This document shows, piece after piece, positions 62,624 to 64,000 of a DNA stretch of 64,000 nt. Numbering within the stretch: position 1 is the first letter of the stretch; each line of letters begins with the position of its first letter. A program made the position numbers and the translations under genes. The stretch lies in NCBI RefSeq assembly GCF_024171535.1, contig NZ_JALJZV010000019.1:1-64000 (forward strand), written 5' to 3'. Source of the stretch: Flavobacterium sp. HSC-61S13 (GTDB lineage: Bacteria > Bacteroidota > Bacteroidia > Flavobacteriales > Flavobacteriaceae). The notes beneath the pieces were generated by a model that worked only from the letters and a program-made list of their open reading frames with translations, ran no database searches and was not told where the DNA came from.

Positions 62624-63412
62624 TTAAAATCCACGTTGCCGTTTTGCTTCAAAAATCAAAATGGATGCCGCAACGGATACATTCATCGAATCGATTTCAC
62701 CGCTCATGGGAATGATGATATTTTTTGTACTTGCTAATCTCCAGGTTTCACTAAGACCGGTTGCTTCTGTACCTACTACGAATGCCGTAGCGGTTTGATA
62801 ATTTAGGGTATGATAGGAGGTGGAATCCTGTAATGTAGCACAGTAAATGGCTATATCGTGTGACTTCAGATATGCAATCACTTCATCGGTGCTTCCCGTA
62901 GCAACAGGAGTGGTAAAAACGGCTCCAACACTAGATCTAATGATATTGGGATTGTATAAATCACTTTTGGGGTTAGCAATGATAACGGCATCGATATTCG
63001 CCGCATCAGCTGTTCGCAATAACGCACCGATATTACCCGGTTTTTCGGGAGCTTCTGCAACTAAGATGAGCGGATTTTCTCGGAGTTTTAAATCTTGCAA
63101 CAGCAATGATTTGCTTAGTGCAATGGCCAGAATTCCTTCGGTAGTATCTCGATACGCGAGTTTTTGATAAACTTCTTTCGAGATTTCTATGATTTCAACC
63201 GTTTTGGAAATGCCTTGCAATGCTTTTTCTTCAGGTAAATAATCGGCACAAAAGAGAACGGTCAGTAGGGTGTAATTTCCCTTTTGAGCCAATTGTATTT
63301 CTCGTAGTCCCTCTATGATAAATGTGCCGGATTGTTTGCGGTTTTTAGATTTTTCCTGAAGTTGAATTAATGATTTGATATAGCTGTTTTGTGGACTATC
63401 GATTTTTTTCAT
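62624..63412 (-). CDS. TrmH/SpoU-family RNA 2'-O-methyltransferase
   Basis: A 262-residue SPOUT enzyme that methylates ribose in tRNA or rRNA. The N-terminal substrate domain spans about 1-100 (SGTFIIEGLREIQLA). The knotted catalytic domain has motif 1 EKPGNIGALLRTADA (about 121-135), motif 2 VVGTEATGLSE and motif 3 IPMSGEIDSMNVSVAASILI (about 234-253). The RNA target is not known. It lies 9 bases after the DUF58 gene and 12 bases before the serine hydrolase gene. Confidence 0.95.
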   Translation of the reverse strand: MKKIDSPQNSYIKSLIQLQEKSKNRKQSGTFIIEGLREIQLAQKGNYTLLTVLFCADYLPEEKALQGISKTVEIIEISKEVYQKLAYRDTTEGILAIALSKSLLLQDLKLRENPLILVAEAPEKPGNIGALLRTADAANIDAVIIANPKSDLYNPNIIRSSVGAVFTTPVATGSTDEVIAYLKSHDIAIYCATLQDSTSYHTLNYQTATAFVVGTEATGLSETWRLASTKNIIIPMSGEIDSMNVSVAASILIFEAKRQRGF

Positions 63413-63421
63413 GTTTATTTT

Positions 63422-64000
63422 TTATAAAATTCCTCTTGCCTTGATTTCTAAATAGGTATTGATCGTATCCATCGATAAATTTTCGGGAGCTGTTAAAACC
63501 GTATAAATACCATATTTACGAAGCTCGTTGACAATTAATCGCTTCTCGTGATCAAATTTTTGGGCGATCACACGATCAAAAACATCTTGAATGTGCTGTG
63601 CTTTTTGTTCGGTTAGTACTTTCAGTTCCGTATTTTCAAAAAATACAACTAACAACAAATGATTTTTTGCCAATCCTCGTAAATAAGGGAGTTGTCGATT
63701 TAACCCGTCTAGGGTTTCAAAATTAGTAAAAAGAATTAATAAGCTACGGTGACTAATATTTCTTTTTACTTCGGCATATAACTGGCTGTAATCACTTTCA
63801 AAATAATTCGTATCTACCCGATACAATTGCTCCATAATTTGTTGCATTTGCATATTCTTCGATGCTGCTGCTACTCGATTTTCAATTTTTTTAGAAAAGG
63901 TAAATAGGCCTACTTTATCTTTCTTTTTTAATATGACTTGTGATAAGGCTAAGGAAGCATTTATTGCATAATCGAGTAAACTGAGTCCATCAAAAGGCAT
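63422..64000 (-). CDS. DUF58 domain protein, C-terminal part (cut by the window edge)
   Basis: The 192 visible residues are the C-terminal part of a DUF58 (von Willebrand-like) protein: PFDGLSLLDYAINASLALSQ, KKDKVGLFTFSKKIE, and RSLLILFTNFETLDGL near the middle. The Met at the right edge is internal, so the start is upstream, outside the window. DUF58 proteins commonly sit in MoxR-AAA operons of envelope or stress function. Here the gene is followed by the TrmH-type and serine hydrolase genes. Confidence 0.85.
   Translation of the reverse strand: MPFDGLSLLDYAINASLALSQVILKKKDKVGLFTFSKKIENRVAAASKNMQMQQIMEQLYRVDTNYFESDYSQLYAEVKRNISHRSLLILFTNFETLDGLNRQLPYLRGLAKNHLLLVVFFENTELKVLTEQKAQHIQDVFDRVIAQKFDHEKRLIVNELRKYGIYTVLTAPENLSMDTINTYLEIKARGIL

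Overview
The window is an AT-rich chromosomal segment of a member of the Bacteroidota, most likely the Flavobacteriaceae. The evidence is the Bacteroidota promoter form (TTG, about 20 bases, TAnnTTTG) in front of several genes, a secreted metalloprotease with a type IX secretion (T9SS) sorting tail, a naturally fused SecDF, a DUF349-repeat protein, an OstA-like protein, a LETM1-related protein and many TTG starts. No rRNA, tRNA, CRISPR array, prophage or complete insertion sequence was recognised.

Layout. 1-625: a heptamer-word tandem array running off the left edge, a four-helix-bundle (S23/Avd-like) gene and a second, degenerate heptamer block in the opposite orientation. 660-3913 (minus): the translation operon thrS-infC-rpmI-rplT. 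4134-7959: a surface-sugar module with a GNAT/FemAB-like acyltransferase, a DegT aminotransferase, an O-antigen flippase and a sugar 3,4-ketoisomerase. 8125-9228: leucine dehydrogenase. 9571-12326: a translationally coupled pair of exported proteins (tail-fibre-like surface protein and T9SS metalloprotease). 12461-18676: five glycosyltransferases and a polytopic membrane protein on both strands, with overlapping gene ends. 18680-24381: ftsE, a 1006-residue TPR protein and a plugless TonB-receptor-like barrel. 24474-25613: apparently decayed DNA.

25614-36118 is housekeeping: a GreA-like small protein, gyrB, malate dehydrogenase, secDF, a CorC-type CBS protein and metK. 36523-41348 holds two tandem beta-carbonic anhydrases, a LETM1-related protein, a DUF4142 lipoprotein and a retropepsin-like/RimK fusion. 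41423-48074 holds clpC, divergent gyrA and a TPR protein. 48406-50363: a second heptamer array abutting the stop codon of a DUF349 protein. 50492-63412 (minus): aroE, TPR protein, class III aminotransferase, OstA-like protein, purA, a Fur-family regulator, RelA/SpoT, an outer-membrane barrel, a serine hydrolase and a TrmH methyltransferase. A DUF58 gene is cut by the right edge.

The genes fall into three themes: core information processing (translation, gyrase, Clp, ppGpp, Sec export), envelope building (sugar synthesis, flipping and glycosyl transfer, OstA-like, barrels), and exported T9SS or lipoprotein cargo. The least explained feature is the heptamer-word system. Two related words (TGAGTCG/AGAGTCG and TAATTCG/TAATTTG) build arrays at two distant sites, both next to a gene end and a terminator, and one site flanks the four-helix-bundle gene on both sides in inverted orientation.
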